Shown here: positions 38,188-47,309 of the stretch, piece after piece
How positions within the stretch are numbered: the stretch's first letter is position 1
Layout of the letters: every line of letters begins with the position of its first letter
Origin: Rhodoferax sp. OV413
Lineage (GTDB): Bacteria > Pseudomonadota > Gammaproteobacteria > Burkholderiales > Burkholderiaceae_C
Direction of reading: 5' to 3'
Length of the DNA: 64,000 bases
Assembly (NCBI RefSeq): GCF_900104385.1
Contig: NZ_FNJA01000005.1
Location: 310,001-374,000, forward strand
Position numbers and translations under genes: made by a program
Notes under the pieces: generated by a model
The model's database searches: none
Told to the model about the DNA's origin: nothing
The model's input: only the letters and a program-made list of their open reading frames with translations

Positions 38188-38709
38188 CTATTTCAGCATG
38201 TAGTAATGCAGGAACAGCACCTTCGGATGCCGCTCGCCGAGGCCGACGAACACATGGTGGTTCAGCCAGTCGTACTTGCCAGTCGGTGATTCAAAGCGGG
38301 TATAGGTTCGCAAGTAATACGCGGACGGATCGGGTACACCTTGCTTCGACTCGAGGTGTGAAATCACGTTCTCCGGCCCGTGCCGGTAGCCAGTGTTGAC
38401 GATGTTGATGTACACCCCGTCATCCGTCATCAGCGTGTAGCGTGCATCAACCAAACCGACCTTGTCCGGACGGATCAGAGGCCAGTCACCTCCACCAGCA
38501 AGAATGGTACCGCGCAGCTTCGGCCCCTCGAAGTCGCCACCGACAATAGACAACATCTTGCGTACTCCCATGCCGCCAACGTCACCCAGCGTACGGATTT
38601 CCGGCACCACCAGCACACGTGATCGAAACGCGAGCTCGAGTTCAGGAAGCATGGTCGTTCCGAGCTTAGTGGGACGAATCGAATCGTCAAGTTGGAAAGT
38701 TTCAGTCAT
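38188..38709 (-). CDS. DUF3237 (UPF0311) family protein, paralogue 2
   Basis: A 173-residue protein starting MTETFQLDDSIRP at ATG 38709 with an AAAGGA ribosome site. It shows FEGPKLRGTILAGGGDWPLI, VDARYTLMTDDGVYINIVNTGYRHGP, YYLRTYTRFESPTGKYDWLNHHVFVGLGERHP: the full set of DUF3237 blocks. The sequences FEGP, DDGV, FE(S/T)P and VGxGER recur in all family members here. It lies 16 bp after the Bug receptor gene and 9 bp before paralogue 1, so all are co-transcribed. Confidence 0.87.
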   Translation of the reverse strand: MTETFQLDDSIRPTKLGTTMLPELELAFRSRVLVVPEIRTLGDVGGMGVRKMLSIVGGDFEGPKLRGTILAGGGDWPLIRPDKVGLVDARYTLMTDDGVYINIVNTGYRHGPENVISHLESKQGVPDPSAYYLRTYTRFESPTGKYDWLNHHVFVGLGERHPKVLFLHYYMLK

Positions 38710-38725
38710 ATAAGGTTCCTTTCTC

Positions 38726-39700
38726 TCATTCTTCCAGTTTGAATCCGGAGGCACGGATCACCGGCCCCCATGCCGTCAGTTCAGCCCCGATCTGGGCAGC
38801 GAAATCCGTACGGCTGTTGGCAATAGGCTCCTGCCCACCGTCGGCTAACAACTTCCGCAGGTCGGGCTGTTGAAGCGCGGCAACCACTTTCTGGTGCAGG
38901 TTGTCGACGATGTCCGTTGGCGTCTTCGCAGGAAGGAACAATCCGGTCCATTCACTGGCAACAACGGAAGAAAATCCAGCCTCTGAAAATGTAGGTACGT
39001 CCGGTAAGTATGGTGAGCGCTGGGGCTGCGACATGGCAAGCACCTTGATGCGACCTGCCTTGTGCTGGTCGATCACGAAGCGGCCGATGATGCCTGCATA
39101 GGCAGGCACCTGACCCGCCAGCAAATCCTGTTGCGCGGGTGCGGCCCCCTTGTAGGGTACGTGCGCCATCTCCAGGCCAGCAGCCTTGGCAAACATCGCG
39201 CCCATAAAATGCGCCCCAGAGCCAGCGCCCGGGGAAGCGTAGGTCGCGTTCTTCGGGTCGGACTTGGCCCATCGCACGTATTCGGCCAGGGTCGTTCCCT
39301 TGGCTGCCGGCCCTACGACGAACCCGAGCGGCACCGTCGCGATTCCAGTCACCGGAATGAAGTCGCGCACTGGGTCGTAGCGCCGATCATTTGGAAAGAG
39401 ATTGGGTACGATAGTGATCGTCGTCGAAGGCGCAAGCAACATGGTGCGGCCGTTGGGTGCCGCCTGCTTGACCTGCGTTGCGGCCAGGCGACCCGACACG
39501 CCGGGCACGTTCTCGACGATGACCGGGGCTTCCAGCGACTCGCGCAGCTTGTCGGCCAGCTTGCGTGCGATTGCGTCCGCACCTGCGCCGGCCGCAAAAC
39601 CCACAATGATGCGAAAGTTGTTGCCCTGGGCGTTTGCCGCGATAGGCACACCGATTGCGGCGGCGGCACCGCCGCCAATAATGAAGTCTCTACGTTTCAA
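38726..39700 (-). CDS. Bug/TctC-family receptor with a Tat-type signal
   Basis: A 324-residue periplasmic receptor. The start is TTG 39700, supported by GAGGAGA a few bases upstream and by a signal sequence beginning LKRRDFIIGGGAAAAIGVPI. RRDFII fits the twin-arginine export motif, unlike the Sec signals of the other Bug proteins here. Family blocks follow: IIVGFAAGAGADAIARKLA, VENVPGVSGRLAATQV, HVPYKGAAPAQQDLLAGQV. A longer frame to 39820 runs into the neighbouring DUF3237 gene and is rejected. It sits between DUF3237 paralogues 2 and 3. Confidence 0.9.
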   Translation of the reverse strand: MKRRDFIIGGGAAAAIGVPIAANAQGNNFRIIVGFAAGAGADAIARKLADKLRESLEAPVIVENVPGVSGRLAATQVKQAAPNGRTMLLAPSTTITIVPNLFPNDRRYDPVRDFIPVTGIATVPLGFVVGPAAKGTTLAEYVRWAKSDPKNATYASPGAGSGAHFMGAMFAKAAGLEMAHVPYKGAAPAQQDLLAGQVPAYAGIIGRFVIDQHKAGRIKVLAMSQPQRSPYLPDVPTFSEAGFSSVVASEWTGLFLPAKTPTDIVDNLHQKVVAALQQPDLRKLLADGGQEPIANSRTDFAAQIGAELTAWGPVIRASGFKLEE

Positions 39701-39738
39701 GATTTTTCTCCTCAGAAGGGGATGATGGATCGACCACC

Positions 39739-40248
39739 TCAAAGCATCGCGTAATAACGCAGGTGCAGCAGATCCGGGTGGCGCTCGCCAATTCCGACGA
39801 AGACGGTTTGGCCAAGCCATTGGTGCGGTCCCGCCGGTGCATCGAACATCGACCAGGTGCGGAAGTAATAGTCACGCGCATCCACGACTTCGCGACGGCT
39901 CAGCAAGCGCACCATCACCTCTGGCGGCCCGCGCCGGAAGCCACTGTTGCGCACGCCGATCACGGTACCGTCGTCGCAGACGAAGGAATAACGGGCATCG
40001 ATGCGCGATACACCGTCCGGATACACCAGAGGCCACTCGGTGCCGCCCGGCATCAGTTTGCCGCTGACCCGCGGGCCGCGCACGTCGCCGCCGTCAATGG
40101 TCATCATCAGCATGTCGCTACCGCCGCCGTTGATTTGCTGCAGGCGCGAGATCGGCCCGGTCACCACCCGCATGTGGAACGCGAACTCGAATTGCGGCGG
40201 CATGTCGGGCAGCCAGTGCGGCTGCTGGTCGTCGTTCAGTTCAATCAT
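39739..40248 (-). CDS. DUF3237 (UPF0311) family protein, paralogue 3
   Basis: A 169-residue protein with the family blocks VRGPRVSGKLMPGGTEWPLV, IDARYSFVCDDGTVIGVRNSGFRRGP, YYFRTWSMFDAPAGPHQWLGQTVFVGIGERHP. No signal peptide. Two starts are possible: GTG 40275, abutting the stop of paralogue 4, and ATG 40248 (used here); neither has a clear ribosome site, so coupling to the upstream gene is likely. Confidence 0.85.
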   Translation of the reverse strand: MIELNDDQQPHWLPDMPPQFEFAFHMRVVTGPISRLQQINGGGSDMLMMTIDGGDVRGPRVSGKLMPGGTEWPLVYPDGVSRIDARYSFVCDDGTVIGVRNSGFRRGPPEVMVRLLSRREVVDARDYYFRTWSMFDAPAGPHQWLGQTVFVGIGERHPDLLHLRYYAML

Positions 40249-40275
40249 GGTTGTTTTACTCAGTGCAGATTGCAC

Positions 40276-40875
40276 TCACAACAGACGGTAGACACGCAGA
40301 ACCGCCGTGCGATTGGCTCCGGGCTGCGACTGTCCTGCAACGCCGACGAACAGGTTGTAGTTCATCCAGGCGTAAGCGGAATCCACCGGTGCCTGGATAT
40401 CGATTAAGACGCGCAACAGATTGGGAGCGGGCTGCACCTTCTCCGAGGCCAGCAGACTGCCTGTCATCTTCGACGGGTCGTAGCGAAAACCTTTGACCGT
40501 GACAAAAAGGTGTACACCGTCCTCGGTCAAAAAAACGTAGTTGACGTCGGTCAGACGCACCCCGTTGCCGTAATAGACGGGCCAGTCCTTGGTCGATGGT
40601 AAGACTGTGCCGCGCAATCCAGGCCCTTCAAAACTGCCGCCGAGCAGTTGTAACGCGCCACGCTCGTGACGGTCGCTGTAATTGCCCATCATCTTCAGCT
40701 CGCCAAGCTTGACGCGTGCTTCGTAGACAAAGTCCAGGCGCGGCGGTGTCGGCGCCACAGCGACCATCGCAGCAGGTGCCGATGGCACAAAGGCCTGCGC
40801 AGACGCTGTGCCTATATGGACAATCCATACCAGCGCCAGCAATGTGGAAAAGAAGGATCGAATATTCAGGTTCAT
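40276..40875 (-). CDS. DUF3237 (UPF0311) family protein, paralogue 4, exported
   Basis: A 199-residue DUF3237 protein with an N-terminal signal peptide (FFSTLLALVWIVHIGTASAQA), so it should act in the periplasm. The barrel region keeps FEGPGLRGTVLP, LTDVNYVFLTEDGVHLFVTVKGFRYDP and the C-terminal AYAWMNYNLFVGVAGQ, but is more divergent than paralogues 1-3. Spatial separation of paralogues across the inner membrane is unusual for this family. It follows the porin gene by 15 bp. Confidence 0.85.
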   Translation of the reverse strand: MNLNIRSFFSTLLALVWIVHIGTASAQAFVPSAPAAMVAVAPTPPRLDFVYEARVKLGELKMMGNYSDRHERGALQLLGGSFEGPGLRGTVLPSTKDWPVYYGNGVRLTDVNYVFLTEDGVHLFVTVKGFRYDPSKMTGSLLASEKVQPAPNLLRVLIDIQAPVDSAYAWMNYNLFVGVAGQSQPGANRTAVLRVYRLL

Positions 40876-40890
40876 GCTCAGCTAGTCCGT

Positions 40891-41952
40891 TCAAAAATCG
40901 TGGGTCAGACCAACGTGCGGCACAAGCTGGGATCGCCCAGAAGCAGCCACCAGCGTCGGCATGACGGCGTTGCGTGCCGTTCCAGATGCTTTTTGATAAT
41001 TGATGTTGCCGTAGATCTTGGTTCGCTTCGACAAGTTGTAGATGTAGCCAACCGAATACTGGTCCCAACTCGCGCTTTCGAGCTTGGAATGGGTCATGCC
41101 TGCGCCGATGGATGCCAAACCGATCGGATAGCTAACACCAATATCCATGCTATCCAGCGACGTCGATTTGCCGCTGCGCTCGATGCGAACGCTGGTGTAA
41201 GCAAAGTGTGGTTTGAAGGACCCAAAGTTGTAGTTCACGCCGAAGCCGCGCGGAGTCACCTTGTCGGCGACGATCGATCCCGCGGTGGCACCGAAGAACG
41301 TGGCCACACCCAGATCGGCCGATGGGTTGATGGTCTGCCGCTTCGTTGAAGCAAATGACACCGCAATATCTAGCGGGCCATTTGCGTAGCTTAGCCCACC
41401 ACTAATGGTGCGCTGCCCCGTATCCTCTCCGGGTGCGGTAAGGAGCGCCAGTTGTGCACCACCGCCAAATACCGGGCTGACATATTTGATGGAGTTATCA
41501 ATCCGAAATCCGCTCACGCGATCGTAGTCGCCATGGTGAAAGCCATAAACTGCACCGATATCACCCGCTGTTGAGTAGCGAACCAAACGATTCATCATGT
41601 CATACTGGCGACCCAAAGTAATTGCCCCTAGGGACTTGCTGGATAGTCCAACCCACGACTGCCGCCCAAACAACCGACCACCCTGGCCAGCAGCACCGGC
41701 GTCGGCGAGAATACCTTGCTCGAGCGTGAACACGGCGCTCAATCCACCGCCCAGGTCTTCGGTTCCTGTGAATCCAAGTCTCCCAGCGCGCAGCACACCC
41801 GACTCTTCAAGCCAGCGCGAACCGCCGCTTGAGCTGTTGACGTGCGTAATACCAAGCCCCACTGTCCCGTAGATGGTGACGCTGCTCGATTGGGCCATGG
41901 CAGCCACGGCAGGCAAGGCGGCGGCGAGGGTAATACAAATTGTTCTTTTCAT
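40891..41952 (-). CDS. Gram-negative trimeric porin
   Basis: A 353-residue outer-membrane porin. Signal peptide MKRTICITLAAALPAVAAMA, mature start QSSSVTIYGTVGLGI, the PEFxG-like loop replaced by VGLSSKSLGAITLGRQYD, and C-terminal HVGLTHDF. AGGAGA ribosome site. It lies between the MFS gene and the exported DUF3237 gene, and likely lets the aromatic substrate across the outer membrane. Confidence 0.92.
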   Translation of the reverse strand: MKRTICITLAAALPAVAAMAQSSSVTIYGTVGLGITHVNSSSGGSRWLEESGVLRAGRLGFTGTEDLGGGLSAVFTLEQGILADAGAAGQGGRLFGRQSWVGLSSKSLGAITLGRQYDMMNRLVRYSTAGDIGAVYGFHHGDYDRVSGFRIDNSIKYVSPVFGGGAQLALLTAPGEDTGQRTISGGLSYANGPLDIAVSFASTKRQTINPSADLGVATFFGATAGSIVADKVTPRGFGVNYNFGSFKPHFAYTSVRIERSGKSTSLDSMDIGVSYPIGLASIGAGMTHSKLESASWDQYSVGYIYNLSKRTKIYGNINYQKASGTARNAVMPTLVAASGRSQLVPHVGLTHDF

Positions 41953-41970
41953 TTTGTCTCCTGGGTGTCG

Positions 41971-43320
41971 TTAAAGGGTTTTAGTGGTCGAAGAGTCTGT
42001 GGAAGAAGGTGCAAAACGCGTGAGGACCGTCAGTAACGTGGCGGCACCAAGAGGTAGCAAGGCGGCCAACATAAGCACCTGCGCATTGGTCCAATGCGCG
42101 CTGAGCAACATGCCGGCCAGCGCCGGACCGAGCACGGAACCGAGACGCCCCGTGCCCAGCGCCCAACCCGTAGCAGTCGAGTGCTGGTCCGACGGGTACA
42201 ACAGCGAAGGCAGCGCATTTAGCGCACCTTGACCACCAAGGACGAGGAAGCCTCCGGTGAATGCAGCGACCAGTAAGAGTTGAAAGTCGAACTGTCCATT
42301 GGCAAGTACAAACATGCTCGCAGCGCAACAAACGAAGCCAATGCTGAGCACGCGGCGGTAGCCGAACGCATCGATAAAGCGCCCGAACAACAACGCACCA
42401 GCTACCCCGCCGAAATTGAACACCGTCGTCGCGATCAACGACTCACTTGGCGTACCGTGGGCACGCTGTAGCAGCTCGGGCAGCCAATTGGCGAGGAAGT
42501 ACACATTCATTAGGCTCAGAAAGAAGATGCCGGACAGCAGCATCGACACGATCGCGCGCCTGCCCTGGAAGATCGTTATCAACGGCAGTCGGGTGGTACG
42601 CGCATTGACACCGCCCCAACCGACGTGGCAATCCACCGGCAGGCCTGGATAGAGACGGCGCAGCGTCGTCGCAGCCCCAACCTGCCCATTGCGTCGACGC
42701 AACAGACAGGGAATCGAATCAGGCAGCAGTGCCAGCATCAACGGCAACAACAACAAAGGGAAAGCGCCGGCGGCAAGATAGACATCACGCCAGCTGTGAC
42801 TCGCAAGTAGCCAGGTGCTAAGTAGGCCAGCCAGCGCGGCACCCACCGGGAACCCGCAACCGGTCATCGTGACCAGCGTGGCACGCCGCTGACGCGGTGC
42901 AAGTTGCGACGCAAGTGCCACCAGATTGGGCAGCGAACCGCCAACTCCCACACCGGTAACAAAACGCAGCGCCGCGAGCTGCTCGACCGTATGGACATAC
43001 GCCATAGCCAGCGTCGCCACTCCGATGACAGCGGTCAGCCAAATAACGATGCGGCGCGGGCCAAGCGTATCGCCCAGGGCGCCCAAAGTCAGCGCACCCA
43101 GTGCACTGCCGGCGAGCCCGACGCTGAAGAGTATCCCCATTGCAGCCTTGCTGACACCCCAGTCCTTGGCTATGGTTGGCGCGAGATAACTCGTGACCTG
43201 CGTGTCGATACCGTCGATCGCGAGCGTAAGGAAGATGAGCAGGAAGACAATGATCCGCCGCCACTGCAACGGTTGTTCATCAGGGAGCACGCTCGCGTCA
43301 ATCGTGATTTCAGATTTCAT
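41971..43320 (-). CDS. MFS transporter, aromatic acid:H+ symporter (AAHS/PcaK-like)
   Basis: A 449-residue inner-membrane carrier with 12 predicted helices. Helix 1 carries the AAHS signature LAIDGIDTQVTSYLAPTIAKDWG (Asp residues needed for aromatic acid uptake), and the 2-3 loop has GALGDTLGPRR, close to the MFS motif. The family moves benzoate, 4-hydroxybenzoate, vanillate and similar acids. It is co-directional with the aldehyde dehydrogenase that would produce such an acid (29 bp gap), so it may import a related aromatic acid or balance its pool. Confidence 0.9.
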   Translation of the reverse strand: MKSEITIDASVLPDEQPLQWRRIIVFLLIFLTLAIDGIDTQVTSYLAPTIAKDWGVSKAAMGILFSVGLAGSALGALTLGALGDTLGPRRIVIWLTAVIGVATLAMAYVHTVEQLAALRFVTGVGVGGSLPNLVALASQLAPRQRRATLVTMTGCGFPVGAALAGLLSTWLLASHSWRDVYLAAGAFPLLLLPLMLALLPDSIPCLLRRRNGQVGAATTLRRLYPGLPVDCHVGWGGVNARTTRLPLITIFQGRRAIVSMLLSGIFFLSLMNVYFLANWLPELLQRAHGTPSESLIATTVFNFGGVAGALLFGRFIDAFGYRRVLSIGFVCCAASMFVLANGQFDFQLLLVAAFTGGFLVLGGQGALNALPSLLYPSDQHSTATGWALGTGRLGSVLGPALAGMLLSAHWTNAQVLMLAALLPLGAATLLTVLTRFAPSSTDSSTTKTL

Positions 43321-43349
43321 GGTAAGTCTCGGACTTGAGGCGGACCGGG

Positions 43350-44813
43350 TCAGAACGGATAGTGGCGGGGCGCGGTCTGCACGGTAATCCAGCGCAGATC
43401 GGTGAATTCGGCAATGCCGGCGGCACCGCCGAAGCGGCCCCAGCCGCTGCCCTTGACACCGCCAAATGGCATCTGTGCCTCGTCATGCACCGTCGGGCCG
43501 TTGACATGGCACATACCCGATTCGATTCGTTGGGCGACGCTCCAGGCCCGCGCCACGTCTCGGCCGAACACGGCGGCGGAGAGGCCGAATTCGTTGTCAT
43601 TCGCGCAGGCGATGGCCGCCTCAACCCCGGAAACACGTACAACACCCTTAACCGGGCCAAAGCTTTCCTCATGAAAAATCTTCATCGCTGGGGTCACATG
43701 GTCGAGCAGAGTCGCCGGCATCAACGTCGTGTCGGCGCGGCCGCCGCACACCAGGGTCGCGCCTTGTGCCAGTGCATCGTCGATCAAAGAATTGCAGCGC
43801 GCGACGGTGCCCATGTCGACCACGGAGCCGAGCACCACTGGGCCCTTCGAGTTGTCGCGCGGATCACCGAGCGGCAGCGTGCGCAGCTTGTCGGCCAGCT
43901 TGGCGACAAAGGCATCAGCTACCGCGTTGTCGACCACCAGGCGCTCGGTGGACATGCAGATCTGGCCCGAGTTGGCATACCCACCAAAGGCAGCGGCGGC
44001 TACTGCGGCATCGAGATCGGCGTCGTCCAGAACGAGGAAAGGAGCCTTGCCGCCCAGCTCCAGCACCGAGGGCTTGAGGTGGCGCGCGCAGCTCATCGCA
44101 ATCAAGCGGCCGACGCGTGTCGAACCAGTGAAGTTGATGCGGCGCACTGCGCTGTGGGCGATCATGGCCTCCACGATTTCTGCCGCATCGGCCGGCGCAT
44201 TGGTGACGAAATTGACTACCCCAGGCGGTATGCCGCCCGCCTGCAGAGCCTGAACGATCAAGCCTTGGGTGGCCGGGCACAGCTCGGAGCCTTTGAGCAC
44301 CACGGTGTTACCGCAGGCCAGTGGTACCGCAATGGCACGTACACCCAGAATCACCGGCGCATTCCACGGCGCAATGCCAAGCACGACGCCAGCGGGTTGG
44401 CGCACGGCAAGTGCCAGACTGCCGGGAATATCTGACGGAATGACCGTGCCGGCAATCTGCGTGGTAAGCGCCGCGGCGTCACGCAGCATATCGGCGGCCA
44501 AATGCACATTGAAACCAGCCCACAACGCTGAAGCACCCGTCTCGGCCGCCATCGCAGCAGCAAATGCATCGCCCCGCGCCTCGAGCGCGTCAGCGGCCAA
44601 GGTAAGTGTCCGGCGGCGTTCGCTGGGACCTAACGCCGACCACGCGGGGAATGCCTTCGCCGCCGCCTCGACTGCAGCTACCGCATCGCCAGCGGTACCG
44701 GCGGCAGCCCGCGAGGCCACACTGCCGTCCAGGGGGTTTAGACGCTCGAAAGTAGCCTGGTTATGGGCGAGCGTAGGCTCGCCCCCGATCAGCATAGGGG
44801 TTATTTTTATCAT
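43350..44813 (-). CDS. aromatic aldehyde dehydrogenase, vanillin dehydrogenase-like
   Basis: A 487-residue NAD(P)-dependent dehydrogenase. It has APWNAPVILG, the cofactor motif NFTGSTRVGRLI, general base in LELGGKAPF and catalytic Cys in NSGQICMSTERL. The ending GPTVHDEAQMPFGGVKGSGW followed by GRFGGAAGIAEFTDLRWITV is characteristic of vanillin/salicylaldehyde-type dehydrogenases. It should oxidise the aldehyde released by the adjacent carotenoid-oxygenase-type enzyme to the aromatic acid. AGGAGA ribosome site. Confidence 0.9.
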   Translation of the reverse strand: MIKITPMLIGGEPTLAHNQATFERLNPLDGSVASRAAAGTAGDAVAAVEAAAKAFPAWSALGPSERRRTLTLAADALEARGDAFAAAMAAETGASALWAGFNVHLAADMLRDAAALTTQIAGTVIPSDIPGSLALAVRQPAGVVLGIAPWNAPVILGVRAIAVPLACGNTVVLKGSELCPATQGLIVQALQAGGIPPGVVNFVTNAPADAAEIVEAMIAHSAVRRINFTGSTRVGRLIAMSCARHLKPSVLELGGKAPFLVLDDADLDAAVAAAAFGGYANSGQICMSTERLVVDNAVADAFVAKLADKLRTLPLGDPRDNSKGPVVLGSVVDMGTVARCNSLIDDALAQGATLVCGGRADTTLMPATLLDHVTPAMKIFHEESFGPVKGVVRVSGVEAAIACANDNEFGLSAAVFGRDVARAWSVAQRIESGMCHVNGPTVHDEAQMPFGGVKGSGWGRFGGAAGIAEFTDLRWITVQTAPRHYPF

Positions 44814-44849
44814 ATGTCTCCTCTTGGATTCGTTCGTTACCGGGGGCGC

Positions 44850-46322
44850 TCAGGGCTTATGAGCCAAGTCTTTTTCGTGAACCCATCCGCCATGCAAGCC
44901 AGGCCGCAACCGCACCGGCAGCTTGATCACACACACCGGACCAGCGTCCACGTTGAGCGCATCAAACAGGCGAAGGTCGGTGGTGAGTTTTTCGAGATTG
45001 CAGAACAGCGCGCCCACCCAGCCTTCCCCCTCGGCGGCATCAGGCCCCTTGCCGATGAAAAAGGGCTCCTGCGGACCTTCGTTCGGACCCGCAAAATAAG
45101 TGCGGGTTTTGCCGCTGACCACATCGACATGGGCGAGCGAGTTGAAGACCATCTTCTGGTGGATGAAGGGACGGTCCGGATCCTGCGCTAGCAGCCAGGC
45201 ATGGCGGTACTTGCGCATGGCGTAACGTGGGTCGATGCACGGAAACTCGACCACAGAGTCTGACAGGCGTTCATTGCCAAAGGTCTCGCCATCGCCGTTC
45301 ATGTCCAGCGTCCAGCGCGACAGGTAAGGCAACACAACCTTGGGATTGAACGGGGCACCGGTCACGTCCGGGAAAAACGGGAATACGTTACCTTGCGCCT
45401 GCGCGCCGTCGATATAGACCTTGCCGTCCTTGTCAAAGCCATTCACAAAGTGCGCTTCGAAACAGGTCGGTCCGCGGAACCAGCGAATCTGGTCTCCCCG
45501 TCCGTAGCGGGGCATTACACCGACGTAGACGGGCAACGCGCTATCCCACATGAACACGCTTTCGCCGCGCTGAGCACGCTCCAAACTGCTGGTGATCGGT
45601 GTGATCGGGAACGCGACGTAGTTTTCGGTGACGACGAAGTCGTGCACCATGGCGCTGTAGGGTGCCTCGAACCAGGCCTCGTGGGTGATACGTCCTTCCT
45701 TGTCGGCCACGTAGTAGGCGATGTCCTTGGTGGCCACGCCCTTGGCCGCGTAGCCGAAACCGAACAGCTCACCACTCTTGGGGTCAATCTTAGGATGGGC
45801 GGTGTAGGTCTGGCTCTTGAACTTCGCGTTCTCGGACGAGAACTGACCATCGAACCAGTAGTAGCCCTGCGTTCGCAGCGTATGCGGGTCCATGGCCAGC
45901 GGCGGGCTGTCTTCTTTAAAGGCCAGCAAGCGTCCATGGTGGTAGACCACATTGGTGTTGGCGGTGCCTCGGATTTGGCCGGCCACCTCTGGAACATCGG
46001 TGAAGGGATTTCGGTAGGCACCGAATAGCGCCTTGCGCGCCGCGCGCTCCAACTTGAACTTGTCCGTCTCAGCGTAACGCGCCTTGAAATCGACGTGGCC
46101 ATTCTTGAACGTGAAGGCGGTAACGATGCCGTCGCCATTGAAATGGATATCGCTGCCGAGCTTCGGGGGATACGCAGGGTCAGGACCGACGCGGAAGAAC
46201 GTCCCAGCCAGTTCCTTCGGAACTTCTCCACTCACGACCTCGAGGTCATGGATTTCGCCTTCGAAGCGGCCAGGTGCGTTGTATCCGGTGTAAACAGGGG
46301 TATCAGGAAAAGTGTTGTGCAT
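44850..46322 (-). CDS. carotenoid-oxygenase family dioxygenase, lignostilbene/isoeugenol-cleaving type
   Basis: A 490-residue non-haem iron enzyme that should cleave an alkene C=C next to a phenol ring to give two carbonyls. The four iron His are H176 (TAHPKID), H227 (MVHDFVV), H291 (FEAHFVNG) and H477 (GLHGGWV). Tyr 103 (FGAYRNPFTD) and Lys 136 (LAFKEDS) are at the positions that bind the 4-hydroxyl in characterised stilbene-cleaving enzymes such as NOV1. ATG 46322 lies 19 bp after the amidohydrolase stop; the longer frame to 46367 overlaps it. Confidence 0.9.
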   Translation of the reverse strand: MHNTFPDTPVYTGYNAPGRFEGEIHDLEVVSGEVPKELAGTFFRVGPDPAYPPKLGSDIHFNGDGIVTAFTFKNGHVDFKARYAETDKFKLERAARKALFGAYRNPFTDVPEVAGQIRGTANTNVVYHHGRLLAFKEDSPPLAMDPHTLRTQGYYWFDGQFSSENAKFKSQTYTAHPKIDPKSGELFGFGYAAKGVATKDIAYYVADKEGRITHEAWFEAPYSAMVHDFVVTENYVAFPITPITSSLERAQRGESVFMWDSALPVYVGVMPRYGRGDQIRWFRGPTCFEAHFVNGFDKDGKVYIDGAQAQGNVFPFFPDVTGAPFNPKVVLPYLSRWTLDMNGDGETFGNERLSDSVVEFPCIDPRYAMRKYRHAWLLAQDPDRPFIHQKMVFNSLAHVDVVSGKTRTYFAGPNEGPQEPFFIGKGPDAAEGEGWVGALFCNLEKLTTDLRLFDALNVDAGPVCVIKLPVRLRPGLHGGWVHEKDLAHKP

Positions 46323-46341
46323 TATGGTGAGCCTTATGGCC

Positions 46342-47307
46342 TTACAAGCCGAAGAGTCGGCGGGCATTGCCGCCGAGAATCAGATCCTTGTCGTCCGCGG
46401 AAATAGGCAGCTCGGCCACGTGTTCAGCGCCGCGGTCGATGAAGGGGTAGTCGGTGCCGAACAGCAGCTTTTCGCGTCCGATATACCCGTGTGCCAGCGT
46501 GATCAGTGGGCCGAAAAACGAACACGTGTCGTAGTAGAAGTTTCTGGCGAACTCGCTCGGCAGCCGGGTGATGTGTTCGCGGCATTCGGCATAGTTGCGA
46601 AAACCGTTGTCAAGCCGCTCCATCAGGTCAAGGAACGAGGCACCGGTGTGCGCGACGATAAACGGGAAATCCGGGTGCCGCTCGAACACACCGGCGTAAA
46701 TCATTCTGCACATGGCCAGACTGGTGTCGAGCAGAAAGCCAACCCGCACCGGCAAAGTGAATTCGTTCATCGCAGCAGCGAACGTCGGCACCATCGGATG
46801 CTCGAAAACCGGCATACGTAGCGCATTCAGGCGCGCCCACAACGGCTCGAGCGAACGGTCCGAAAGCGGCATCCCGTCAAGGTTGGATCCAATGGTAATG
46901 CCGACGACACCAGGCATGCCGCGCACCCGCTCCAGCTCTTCTAGGGAACCCTGGACATCTGGTAAGGGCAGGGTCGCAAAGGCACGCAGACGGTCGGGGC
47001 GCTGGGCCACCAGCGCCACCAGATCGTCGTTCATACGGCGGCACAGTTCCACCCTGGGCTCTGGTTCGAACAGATAGACGCTCGGCGTGGAGAGCGACAA
47101 CACGCGCAGGTCGATGCCCTTGCGGTCCATGTCGGCCAGCAGCTTGTCTGTGCCGAACATCGCATCACGGAACGGCAGCCATTGCGCGCCGTCCTTGATC
47201 AAAAAGCTCATGCCCTGCGCACGGCGGTCGACCGTGACCCCGGGCAGGTTTTCCAGCGCCGCATAGTAATCGCGGCTCATGAAGTGGGCGTGGACGTCGA
47301 TGCGCAT
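46342..47307 (-). CDS. amidohydrolase-family protein, ACMSD-like decarboxylase/hydrolase
   Basis: A 321-residue metal-dependent TIM-barrel enzyme (Amidohydro_2). Metal ligands are visible as DVHAHF, FEHPM, VAHTGA and the late FGTDYPF Asp. This group includes aminocarboxymuconate semialdehyde decarboxylase, gamma-resorcylate decarboxylase and 5-carboxyvanillate decarboxylase, as well as hydrolases. In this operon a nonoxidative decarboxylation of an aromatic acid or a C-C hydrolysis is plausible; the exact reaction is unknown. It is 2 bp after the ALDH gene and coupled to it. Confidence 0.88.
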   Translation of the reverse strand: MRIDVHAHFMSRDYYAALENLPGVTVDRRAQGMSFLIKDGAQWLPFRDAMFGTDKLLADMDRKGIDLRVLSLSTPSVYLFEPEPRVELCRRMNDDLVALVAQRPDRLRAFATLPLPDVQGSLEELERVRGMPGVVGITIGSNLDGMPLSDRSLEPLWARLNALRMPVFEHPMVPTFAAAMNEFTLPVRVGFLLDTSLAMCRMIYAGVFERHPDFPFIVAHTGASFLDLMERLDNGFRNYAECREHITRLPSEFARNFYYDTCSFFGPLITLAHGYIGREKLLFGTDYPFIDRGAEHVAELPISADDKDLILGGNARRLFGL

Positions 47308-47309
47308 GC

